Origin: JBBSQE01 sp038258095
GTDB taxonomy: Bacteria; Actinomycetota; Thermoleophilia; Solirubrobacterales; 70-9
Direction of reading: 5' to 3'
Assembly: GCA_038258095.1 (NCBI GenBank)
Contig: JBBSQE010000069.1
Span: 1 to 14,515 of the forward strand
Length of the DNA: 14,515 bases
Shown here: piece by piece, positions 7,344-13,479 of the stretch
Position numbering within the stretch: the first letter of the stretch is position 1
Layout: every line of letters starts with the position of its first letter
Position numbers and translations under genes: made by a program
Notes under the pieces: generated by a model
Seen by the model: the letters and a program-made list of their open reading frames with translations, nothing else
Told to the model about the DNA's origin: nothing
The model's database searches: none

Positions 7344-8334
7344 CCCGGAAGGGGGTCAGACCCCTCTGGGGCCTGAACGGAGTCAGACCCCCTCCCAGTT
7401 GCGCGTTCTCGTCATCGGCGGTCGCGGGTTCATCGGGTCACACTTCGTCCCCGCCGCCTCCGCGGCCGGGTTCGAGGTCGTCACCACGTCCCGGGAAGAG
7501 GGCGCCGCCGACCTCCGAGCCGACCTGCTCGATCCCCCGAGTCTGGAGGCCGCGATCGGGGAAGCGCAGCCAGGCGTTGTTGTCAATCTGGGTGCGCTCG
7601 CGTCGGTGGTCGCGAGCTGGGACGAGCCGGCCGCGGGCCGCGAGGTCAACGTCGGTGGCACCCGAAACCTGCTCCAGGCGGCGGGTGCCGCAGCCCGGCC
7701 GCCACACGTGGTGTGCCTGTCTTCGGCAGAGGTCTACGGCTCCGTGCCCGAGGCGGAGATGCCGATCGCCGAGAGCCGTCCGGCCCGGCCGTTGACGCCC
7801 TACGGGGTCGCGAAGGCCGCGATGGAGGAGGCGTGCCGACGCGAGGCGGATGGGCTCGGGTTGAGCGTCACCGTGCTGCGGTCCTTCAACCAGCTCGGGC
7901 CCGGTCAGCCGCAGCAGTACGTCGCAGCGGGCATCGCGAGCCAGATAGCCGAGGCCGAGGCCGGCGGAGGTGGCCGGGCTGTCGTCACCTTGGGCAATCC
8001 TGATGCGGCGCGGGACTTCACCGACGTCCGGGACGGTGCCCGCGCTCTCACGGTCATCTGCGAGCTGAGTCTTCCGGGCACCTTCAATCTCTGCTCGGGG
8101 ACGGCGACGAGCGTCGCGGAACTGGCCGCCGAGCTCGCGTCTCTCGCGGCACTGCCGGTCGAGATCGAGGTGGATTCCACGCTCGCGCGACCCGCCGACG
8201 TGCCGGTCGTCCGCGGCTCGGCGGCACGGCTTCGGGAGGCCACGGGATGGAAGCCGGAGATCCCGCTGCCGCGTACGCTGGCCGACATGCTCGAAAGCGC
8301 GCGCGAGGACCTCGGATCCGGGGCCGGTCCATGA
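7336..8334 (+). CDS. Extended-SDR nucleotide-sugar reductase/epimerase, GDP-4-keto-6-deoxymannose reductase-like
   Basis: 332 residues, an NAD(P)-dependent Rossmann enzyme acting on a sugar nucleotide in the cytoplasm. It shows GGRGFIG (28-34), the catalytic SSAEVYGS (129-136) and YGVAK (156-160), then FNQLGPGQPQQYV (184-196), the marker RDFTDVRDGARAL (226-238), FNLCSG (250-255), and a C-terminal ATGWKPEIPL. The GPGQ, RDFTDVRD and NLCSG set resembles RMD, which reduces GDP-4-keto-6-deoxymannose to GDP-rhamnose; related epimerases cannot be excluded. No 4,6-dehydratase partner lies in the window. The start is uncertain. ATG at 7336 overlaps the previous gene by eight bases, but codons 6-20 lie in a palindromic repeat and precede the true beta strand (LRVLVIGG). 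TTG at 7399 is the alternative. The stop overlaps the next start as ATGA. Confidence 0.88.
   Translation: MADPEGGQTPLGPERSQTPSQLRVLVIGGRGFIGSHFVPAASAAGFEVVTTSREEGAADLRADLLDPPSLEAAIGEAQPGVVVNLGALASVVASWDEPAAGREVNVGGTRNLLQAAGAAARPPHVVCLSSAEVYGSVPEAEMPIAESRPARPLTPYGVAKAAMEEACRREADGLGLSVTVLRSFNQLGPGQPQQYVAAGIASQIAEAEAGGGGRAVVTLGNPDAARDFTDVRDGARALTVICELSLPGTFNLCSGTATSVAELAAELASLAALPVEIEVDSTLARPADVPVVRGSAARLREATGWKPEIPLPRTLADMLESAREDLGSGAGP
7352..7392. repeat. Two copies of a GGGGTCAGACCCC-type palindromic element
   Basis: Copy one is GGGGTCAGACCCC at 7352-7364, a perfect 6-bp palindrome around a central A. Copy two is GGAGTCAGACCCCC at 7379-7392, with one mismatch in the left arm. The copies are in the same orientation, 27 bases apart, joined by a TCTGGGGCCTGAAC spacer. 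They sit at the junction of two operon genes and would be translated in frame as GGQTP and RSQTP if the SDR gene starts at 7336. This looks like a small dispersed repeat inserted between genes rather than part of the enzyme. Confidence 0.65.
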
Positions 8335-8969
8335 GCCTCCGTCCCGCCGCCGCCAAGGAGCGGTTCTTGGAGCAGCCGCTCTCCTACCGGCTGTGGCAGG
8401 CGCCATTCGCAGAGCGCAAGTTCACGCCGGTCCGCCGCCACAACGACATGTCCCGCGTGCGGCGGGTCCTCGACGTCGGCTGCGGCCCCGGAACTAACAC
8501 GCCGCATTTCGCCGGGATCGACTACCTCGGGATCGACGTGAATCCGAGCTACGTCGAGTACGCCCGCCAGAGGCACGGGCGCGACTTCGAGGTCGCCGAC
8601 GCCACCGAACTCACCGTTCCCGACGGGGAGCGCTTCGACTTCGTCCTCATCAACAGCCTCTTGCACCACATCGCCGAGGCGGACGTGCGGCGCCTGCTCT
8701 CCCACCTCAGCACGGTCCTCACGCCGGACGGGCACATCCACATCCTGGAGCTCGTGATGCCGCCCAACCGATCGGTGGCGCGGCTGCTGGCCCGCCTCGA
8801 CCGGGGGTTTCACCCGCGGCCCCTGCGGGAGTGGAGCGAGCTGCTCTCGGAGAGCTTCGACCCGGTTGTCTTCGAGCCCTACGCCCTCGGCGGCTGGTCG
8901 CCCCCGACCACGCTCTGGAACATGGTCTACTTCAAGGGGAGTCCGATTCAGGACGGAGGGGTCCCGTAG
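8331..8969 (+). CDS. Class I SAM-dependent methyltransferase (Methyltransf_11/25 type)
   Basis: 212 residues. It has a clear motif I VLDVGCGPGTNT (46-57), an acidic loop YLGIDVNPSYVEYAR (65-79) with the SAM-ribose Asp at 69, VADATEL (88-94), a motif IV region FDFVLINSLLHHI (102-114), and LTPDGHIHILELV (130-142). Enzymes of this type methylate small molecules or sugars; in this setting a glycan or sugar-nucleotide substrate is plausible but unproven. The ATG at 8331 overlaps the SDR stop as ATGA, which fixes the start by coupling; a longer in-frame start at 8247 lies inside the SDR gene. It is the last gene of the rightward operon and overlaps the convergent ligase gene by 22 bases. No terminator hairpin is evident between them. 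Confidence 0.9.
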   Translation: MSLRPAAAKERFLEQPLSYRLWQAPFAERKFTPVRRHNDMSRVRRVLDVGCGPGTNTPHFAGIDYLGIDVNPSYVEYARQRHGRDFEVADATELTVPDGERFDFVLINSLLHHIAEADVRRLLSHLSTVLTPDGHIHILELVMPPNRSVARLLARLDRGFHPRPLREWSELLSESFDPVVFEPYALGGWSPPTTLWNMVYFKGSPIQDGGVP

Positions 8970-11035
8970 GCGGTCGGTGAAGCGCCAGGGGGAGCCCTGG
9001 ATTCGAAGATCTCCGCGGCGATGTCCGCCCTGCTGCCCCTGAACGCCAGCGGGTCCGTGACGATCGAGTGCCGAAGGGTCTCGAAGCTCTGAGCCGTGTA
9101 TCCGTAGAAGTTGTACGCGGTGAAGAGGCGGCGCCAGACATCCCGGCTCTCGGGCTCGACCTTCGATGCCTTGATCAGCGGCTCCAGTACCCCGTCCTGG
9201 TCGTTCTTGCCCGCCGCGATGCTCGACTGGGTGAGGAGCGCCTCGATCGAGAGCGGGTCGAGGCGCCTTGCGAGGGCTGCGGAATCGGCCGCTCCGGATG
9301 GGTTGGAGTCGGCGATCGCGAGGGCGTGAAGCCGCTTCTGCTCGGACAGCGCGGGAAGCCACGCGGAGACCGCGAAGGCGATCGCAGCCACGACGGCGAG
9401 CGTCGCGAGCGCACCGGCCCTGGGCCGCGGCAGGAGGGGGGCTCGCGCGGTGCCCATCCGGCGGGCGGCGCCGGTCACGGGCGGGGCGGCCGCCACGCAC
9501 ACCGCGATCAGGGCCGGGATCGTCACCCCGGGTATCTCCCAGTGCCAGTCGAAGAGCGATTGCACGAACCACGCCGTGAACGCCGCCAGGAGCGCGAACC
9601 TCGCCGAGCGGTCGCCACCGGACGCGTCGCGCACCCGGCGCACGGCGGCGAAAGCCAGCAGGACGAGCGCCCCCATCCCGAGCGCGAAACCGATCAGGCC
9701 GGTCTCCGAGAGGAACATCAGCGGCAGGGAGTGCGAGGAGCGCACCGGCGCGTTGTGGTCGCGGTAGAGGTAGTGGACGATCGGGAATGAGCCGGCGCCC
9801 TGCCCTTCCAGCGGTTTGTCCGAGAACGCGCCGAGGGCCTCGGTCCACCAGACGTAGCGACTGGAGCTGTTCGAGGAAATCAGCCGGTCGGGGCTGTTGG
9901 TGAGGGTCGATCCCGGCTTCTTGAAGGCCTCGAACTCGCTGGAGATGTCGGTGAAGAGGCCCTTGCCGCTGAACGAGATCGTCCCCACCCCGACGACCAG
10001 CGCGATCAGGGTGGCGACGCCCAGAGCCCGCCAGGTGCGGCGCGCCCGCTCGGGGCCCCAGGACACCTCGGGCTCGAGCCGGATCAGCCGGCGGAAGACC
10101 AGCGCGAGCGCCACCAGGCAGGCGATGAGGACGGCGGTGAGGGCGAGCCCGCCGGTCGTGCGGTCCGAGAGCGGGACGTCGGCCGCGGACAGGTCGTGGC
10201 GGGTGAAGGCGACGATCATCGCGGGAGCCACGGCGACGATTGCTCCGAGGCCGACCCCGAGCCTGGTGAGGCGGCGCGGCCCGGCGCCGACCATGACGGC
10301 GAGCACGACGATGTAGCCGACGATCGCCCCCCGAGAGTAGGCCAGCGCGACGGTCAGAACCAGGATCGCCAGTGTGATGGCGGCGGCGATCCGCACGCGC
10401 GACGGAGCCTTCACCGAGGACGCGAGCCAGATCCCGGCGGGGGACGCCATGACGCAGAGGAGCCCGAGCGCGTTCCAGTAGTCGAGCGGTCGGCTGATCC
10501 GCGAGAAGCGCCCGCCCGGGTCGAGGTTGAGCACCCCGATGTGGATGCCGGGAAGGAGCTTCCCGCCCAGCGCGTAGACGGCGACCAGCAGGCCGGTGAG
10601 TGTCAGCGCCACCGCGGCGATGACCGCCGCCCGGGGCACCACGGCCGCCGCCGTGAGTGCGACGGCGGCCACCACGGCGTAGGCGAGGGCGCGGTTCGCG
10701 GCGAGCCAGCTGCCCTCCGGTAGGACGGACCACTCGACCGACAGCATGCTCCAGAGCGCGAAGCCGGTGAGTATGCCCGTCGCCAGCCACGCAAGTGGGG
10801 CCCGGCGGATCTGGATTGCCCCCGCACATACCCCGAGGACCGCGAGCAGGCCGAGCAGGGCCGTCGCGACCTCGACGCGACCCGCCGGCTGGGTCGCGAT
10901 CCCGCCCCCGGTCAGCGCCGTCAGGGCGGCGAGCACGGCCAGGGCGGCGAGCAGAAATCCGCCGTAGCCCTCGATCCCCACACGTCCGAGGGCGCCCCTC
11001 GCCGCGTCGGCGCCGCTGCTTGGCCTTGAGGGCAT
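8948..11035 (-). CDS. O-antigen ligase/polymerase (Wzy_C/WaaL) family membrane protein with C-terminal TPR-like domain
   Basis: 695 residues. Roughly a dozen hydrophobic segments lie between 25 and 560, for example 28-45, 58-76, 82-98, 118-157, 216-232, 236-250, 298-313, 337-351, 437-464 and 543-561. The family's conserved part is present: LAYSRGAIVG (231-240), a large outside loop at 352-434 with SSSRYVWWTEAL (390-401) and PLEGQGAGSFP (408-418), then SSHSLPLMFLSETGLIGF (433-450). The loop Arg393 and His435 match the catalytic-type residues of O-antigen ligases and polymerases. Residues 562-680 (ALARRLDPLSIEALL, VEPESRDVWRRL) are TPR-like and follow the last helix, so they should face outside. 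Such proteins polymerise lipid-linked repeat units or transfer glycans to an acceptor at the outer face of the membrane. The ATG at 11035 is preceded by a TACCCT -10 box six bases upstream. Polymerase versus ligase cannot be decided from sequence. Confidence 0.88.
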   Translation of the reverse strand: MPSRPSSGADAARGALGRVGIEGYGGFLLAALAVLAALTALTGGGIATQPAGRVEVATALLGLLAVLGVCAGAIQIRRAPLAWLATGILTGFALWSMLSVEWSVLPEGSWLAANRALAYAVVAAVALTAAAVVPRAAVIAAVALTLTGLLVAVYALGGKLLPGIHIGVLNLDPGGRFSRISRPLDYWNALGLLCVMASPAGIWLASSVKAPSRVRIAAAITLAILVLTVALAYSRGAIVGYIVVLAVMVGAGPRRLTRLGVGLGAIVAVAPAMIVAFTRHDLSAADVPLSDRTTGGLALTAVLIACLVALALVFRRLIRLEPEVSWGPERARRTWRALGVATLIALVVGVGTISFSGKGLFTDISSEFEAFKKPGSTLTNSPDRLISSNSSSRYVWWTEALGAFSDKPLEGQGAGSFPIVHYLYRDHNAPVRSSHSLPLMFLSETGLIGFALGMGALVLLAFAAVRRVRDASGGDRSARFALLAAFTAWFVQSLFDWHWEIPGVTIPALIAVCVAAAPPVTGAARRMGTARAPLLPRPRAGALATLAVVAAIAFAVSAWLPALSEQKRLHALAIADSNPSGAADSAALARRLDPLSIEALLTQSSIAAGKNDQDGVLEPLIKASKVEPESRDVWRRLFTAYNFYGYTAQSFETLRHSIVTDPLAFRGSRADIAAEIFESRAPPGASPTAYGTPPS

Positions 11036-11041
11036 CGGGGG

Positions 11042-11047
11042 AGGGTA
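11042..11047 (-). promoter_or_regulatory. Putative -10 box (TACCCT) of the ligase gene
   Basis: TACCCT on the minus strand ends six bases before the ATG at 11035, so the transcript should begin at or beside the start codon. The hexamer is identical to the one in front of the coiled-coil operon at 5169-5174. No -35 box is recognisable. Confidence 0.5.
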
Positions 11048-11061
11048 GAGCGCAACGTTCC

Positions 11062-11067
11062 TAGGAT
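11062..11067 (+). promoter_or_regulatory. Putative -10 box (TAGGAT) of the small secreted-protein gene
   Basis: TAGGAT ends six bases before the GTG at 11074, fitting a leaderless start. It lies in the same 38-base divergent region as the ligase promoter, with only 14 bases between the two hexamers, so the two polymerases could not bind at once. Confidence 0.5.
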
Positions 11068-11073
11068 GGAGGG

Positions 11074-11574
11074 GTGCGCCGGCGCCTTCTCCCCCTCATA
11101 ACGGCCGCTTGTGTCCTTCTCGGGATACTCGCGGATCCGGTCGGTGCGGTCTCGGACAGCATCTACCAGGAGTACCTAGAGACGGGGTCGATCTCAGGCT
11201 GCGTCCACTCCGAGGCCGAGCTCCAGACCGCCCTCACCTCCGTTCCCGCCGACATCCAGGCCTATGACCCGGGCTTTCCGCAGGCGCTGAACCTCGCGCT
11301 CGACCGGCGCGCCGCCGGTTGCGTGAAGAAGGCGGCGCCCAACATCAACCCCGCGGCGAGCGGCGGCACGGTCCTGGCGACGGACGGCTCGCCGGGTCCT
11401 CCGGGGACGGGAGGCCTGCCGCTTCGTCCGCTCCCGAAGGTCTCCGGGGCATCCGACTTCCCCGTCGAAGCGATCTACCTCGTGATCGTCATCGCCGCCC
11501 TGCTGGGCGCCGCGGTCGCGCTGGTGCCGAGGCGCCCCGGCCCTCCGTCTCCCGGCGGCGCCGAGGGGTCCTGA
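11074..11574 (+). CDS. Hypothetical secreted, C-terminally membrane-anchored small protein
   Basis: 166 residues with a GTG start; I do not recognise the family. Residues 1-25 are a good Sec signal peptide: a basic MRRR, a hydrophobic core (LLPLITAACVLLGIL), and a VGA site with cleavage likely after 25. The mature part (26-125) has two cysteines (43 and 83) that could form a disulfide, a helical ELQTALTSVPADIQAY segment (49-64), and a Gly/Pro-rich linker. Residues 133-152 (EAIYLVIVIAALLGAAVALV) are a single transmembrane helix followed by RRPGPPSP. The predicted topology is an extracellular domain of about 100 residues with a short cytoplasmic tail. It sits alone between the divergent ligase gene and the convergent WecG-family gene. 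The shared divergent promoter region suggests, but does not prove, a role in the same surface-polymer pathway. Confidence 0.78.
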   Translation: MRRRLLPLITAACVLLGILADPVGAVSDSIYQEYLETGSISGCVHSEAELQTALTSVPADIQAYDPGFPQALNLALDRRAAGCVKKAAPNINPAASGGTVLATDGSPGPPGTGGLPLRPLPKVSGASDFPVEAIYLVIVIAALLGAAVALVPRRPGPPSPGGAEGS

Positions 11575-11595
11575 TCCAGCCGTCTCCCACGGCCA

Positions 11596-12363
11596 TCAGC
11601 GTCGTTCCGCCAGCCACTGGCGCATGAATGCAGCCACGAACCGAGGGTTGTCGCGCAGGTAACGGGGCGCCAGGCGGCGCGGCTCCCGTCCCAGCCGGAA
11701 GAGCCACTCGAGCCCGTTGCGCTGCATCCAGGACGGAGCTTGCGAGACCAGGCCCGCGTGGAAGTCGAAGGCTGCTCCGACGCCGACGAGGACCGCGGCA
11801 TCGAGGCGCTCCCGCATCCGCGCCATCCAGGTCTCCTGCTTCGGCGAACCGATGCCGACCCAGACGATGTCGGCCGCCGACGAGGCCACGCGAGCGCACA
11901 CGTCGGCCTCCTCGGCCTCGGTCAAGGGGCGGAAGGGCGGAGTGTAGGAGCCGGCGATCGCAAGGCCCGGGAAACGCTGTGTGAACGATGCCTCCAGCGC
12001 CTGGGTCGCGCTCTCGTCGCGGCCTCCGTAGAGGAAGTGACGTGCACCCGTCCGCAGCGAGCGCTCACACGCGGCCAGCATCAGGTCCGGACCGTAGACA
12101 CGGTCGGGGATCTCCTCGCCGAGCGCGCGCAACGCCCAGACGATCGGCATCCCGTCGGGCAGGACCAGGCTCGAACCCCGCAGCGCCGCCATCGAGCGCG
12201 GGTCGCGCCGTGCGTTCATCAGCGCGTTGACGGCGACGTGGCACGCGTACTTGCGGTGCCCGGCCGCGATCGCGTCGTCGATCCAGTCGAGCATCCTGTC
12301 GTAGTCGACGAGGGAGAAGTCGACCTCGAGCAGCCGGCGGGTGGGAGGCGCTCCGCGGCTCAC
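11596..12363 (-). CDS. WecG/TagA/CpsF-family (GT26) glycosyltransferase
   Basis: 255 residues, near the normal length for the family. It carries the conserved VAVNALMNARRD (44-54), LVLPDGMPIVWALR (66-79) with the conserved Asp70, YGPDLM (90-95), HFLYGG (109-114), GSYTPPFRPL (138-147), VWVGIGSPKQETWM (167-180), GVGAAFDFHAG (194-204), and the C-terminal APSWMQRNGLEWLFRL (209-224) and EPRRLAPRYL (227-236). These enzymes transfer a sugar, often ManNAc or ManNAcA, from UDP onto an undecaprenyl-linked first sugar at the inner face of the membrane. The donor cannot be deduced here. The start is GTG at 12363, because a TAGAAT -10 box lies seven bases upstream with a TTAGAG -35 box 17 bases before that. 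A longer open frame reaching 13365 is antisense to the hydrolase and was rejected. The gene converges with the small secreted-protein gene, 21 bases away. Confidence 0.92.
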   Translation of the reverse strand: MSRGAPPTRRLLEVDFSLVDYDRMLDWIDDAIAAGHRKYACHVAVNALMNARRDPRSMAALRGSSLVLPDGMPIVWALRALGEEIPDRVYGPDLMLAACERSLRTGARHFLYGGRDESATQALEASFTQRFPGLAIAGSYTPPFRPLTEAEEADVCARVASSAADIVWVGIGSPKQETWMARMRERLDAAVLVGVGAAFDFHAGLVSQAPSWMQRNGLEWLFRLGREPRRLAPRYLRDNPRFVAAFMRQWLAERR

Positions 12364-12370
12364 GACCGTG

Positions 12371-12399
12371 ATTCTAGATGCGGGAGGCCGTGCCTCTAA
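12371..12399 (-). promoter_or_regulatory. Putative promoter of the WecG-family gene (TTAGAG-17-TAGAAT)
   Basis: On the minus strand, TTAGAG (12399-12394) is followed by a 17-base spacer and TAGAAT (12376-12371). The -10 box ends seven bases before the GTG at 12363, predicting a leaderless transcript. This is the best complete promoter visible in the window. Its -35 box overlaps the -10 box of the divergent hydrolase promoter. Confidence 0.6.
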
Positions 12400-12402
12400 G
12401 CT
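12397..12402 (+). promoter_or_regulatory. Putative -10 box (TAAGCT) of the hydrolase gene
   Basis: TAAGCT ends six bases before the GTG at 12409, again fitting TAnnnT and a leaderless start. It shares bases 12397-12399 with the -35 box of the opposing WecG-family promoter, so the two genes may compete for RNA polymerase. No clear -35 box is seen on this strand. Confidence 0.5.
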
Positions 12403-12408
12403 CGATGC

Positions 12409-13452
12409 GTGGGAGACCTTCGACTCAGGGCCCTGGAGCGGATCACACCCCTGACAGCGAAGCTTCCCACCGGAGTCCACCGTGTCCTCGCCGGGCGCCC
12501 GGTCCGGATCGACGGCAACGTCCTCGACCCGCAGGTCCAGCTCTCGCTGCCGATCATGCGCCGCGTCGGCGGCGACGGGTCGGACGTCGGCCTCGAGGAG
12601 GCCAGGCGGTCCGTCGACGTCCGTTCCCGTGTCGTGCGCGGACGGCTGATCGAGATGGCGACGGTCGAGGACATGGCGATCCCCGGTGCGGGCGGCGACC
12701 TCCGCGCCCGGCTCTACACGCCGCGATCCCCCTCCGGGGACGGGCTGCTCGTCTTCTTCCATGGCGGCGGCTGGACCGTCGGCTCGATCGAGAGCCACGA
12801 CCAGGTCTGCCGGTTCCTCGCCTCGGGTGCCGGGACGCGGGTCATCTCCGTCGGCTACCGGCTGGCGCCTGAGAACCCGTTCCCCGCCGCCTACGACGAT
12901 GCCGTGCGCTCCTACTGGTGGGCGGTGGCCCACGCCGCCGAGCTGCATGTGGACCCGGCCAAGGTGGCGGTCGGAGGCGACAGCGCGGGAGGAAACCTCG
13001 CAGCGGCGGTCGCCAACGCGACGGCGGACGGGCCGAGCGGCCCGGCCTTTCAGCTCCTCATTTATCCCGTGACCGATCCCGGCGGAACCTATCCGTCCCA
13101 CGAGCGCTTCGGCGAGGGCTTCCTCCTCACCACCCGCGAGCGCCACTGGTACAACGAGAACTACCTCGGTCAGAACGGCGTCGGTGCCGACCCCAGCGAC
13201 CCGCGGGCCGCTCCGATGCACGAGCCGGACCTCTCCGCTGCCCCGGCGGCCCACGTGGCGGTCGCCGGGTTCGACCCGCTGCGCGACGAGGGCATCGCCT
13301 ACGCCAAGCGGCTGGAGGAGGCCGGTGTCGCCGTCGAGATGCGGCTTTACCCGGGGCTCGTGCACGGCTACGCGAATGCCGCCGCCGTCAGCCGCGCTCC
13401 AGGCGCCGCGATGGCGGAGGCCGCGGCGGCGCTGCGCTCAGCCCTCAACTGA
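12409..13452 (+). CDS. Alpha/beta hydrolase, hormone-sensitive-lipase (HSL) family esterase
   Basis: 347 residues, a cytoplasmic serine carboxylesterase of the HSL (bacterial type IV) family. The oxyanion-hole motif is HGGGW (118-122), the nucleophile elbow is GDSAGG (190-195) with Ser192, and the acid is Asp289 in GFDPLRDEG. The base is His319 in LVHGY, and the family's YRLAPENPFPAAYDD block is at 150-164. The triad is complete, so it should be active on short acyl esters; the natural substrate is unknown. Residues 1-85 form a helical cap region (the family uses this part to shape the acyl pocket). There is no signal peptide. The GTG at 12409 is chosen for the TAAGCT box six bases upstream. 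It is divergent from the WecG-family gene and lies 27 bases before the mutase gene on the same strand. It more likely belongs to lipid or acyl metabolism than to the glycan locus. Confidence 0.9.
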   Translation: MGDLRLRALERITPLTAKLPTGVHRVLAGRPVRIDGNVLDPQVQLSLPIMRRVGGDGSDVGLEEARRSVDVRSRVVRGRLIEMATVEDMAIPGAGGDLRARLYTPRSPSGDGLLVFFHGGGWTVGSIESHDQVCRFLASGAGTRVISVGYRLAPENPFPAAYDDAVRSYWWAVAHAAELHVDPAKVAVGGDSAGGNLAAAVANATADGPSGPAFQLLIYPVTDPGGTYPSHERFGEGFLLTTRERHWYNENYLGQNGVGADPSDPRAAPMHEPDLSAAPAAHVAVAGFDPLRDEGIAYAKRLEEAGVAVEMRLYPGLVHGYANAAAVSRAPGAAMAEAAAALRSALN

Positions 13453-13464
13453 GGGCCGCACCCC

Positions 13465-13470
13465 TATCCT
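13465..13470 (+). promoter_or_regulatory. Putative -10 box (TATCCT) of the mutase gene
   Basis: TATCCT lies in the 27-base gap after the hydrolase stop and ends nine bases before the ATG at 13480. It could give the mutase its own leaderless or near-leaderless transcript in addition to read-through from the hydrolase gene. No -35 box is clear; that region is inside the end of the hydrolase gene. Confidence 0.45.
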
Positions 13471-13479
13471 TCCGCGCGC

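Noticed and set aside
7352..7392. CRISPR array or transcription-factor operator
   Set aside because: There are only two short imperfect copies, 27 bases apart and with no regular spacers, lying between or within genes of one operon rather than at a promoter. A dispersed palindromic repeat fits better.
7905..10829. A 974-codon open frame on the minus strand across the SDR, methyltransferase and ligase genes
   Set aside because: Its product is a run of Arg/Gly/Pro-rich low-complexity sequence with no domain. It overlaps the membrane protein in another frame and three well-supported genes. Long shadow frames are expected in DNA this GC-rich.
12364..13365. N-terminal extension of the WecG-family protein to a start at 13365
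   Set aside because: It would be antisense to the intact hydrolase gene, the extra residues resemble no domain, and the GTG at 12363 has a well-formed promoter directly upstream.
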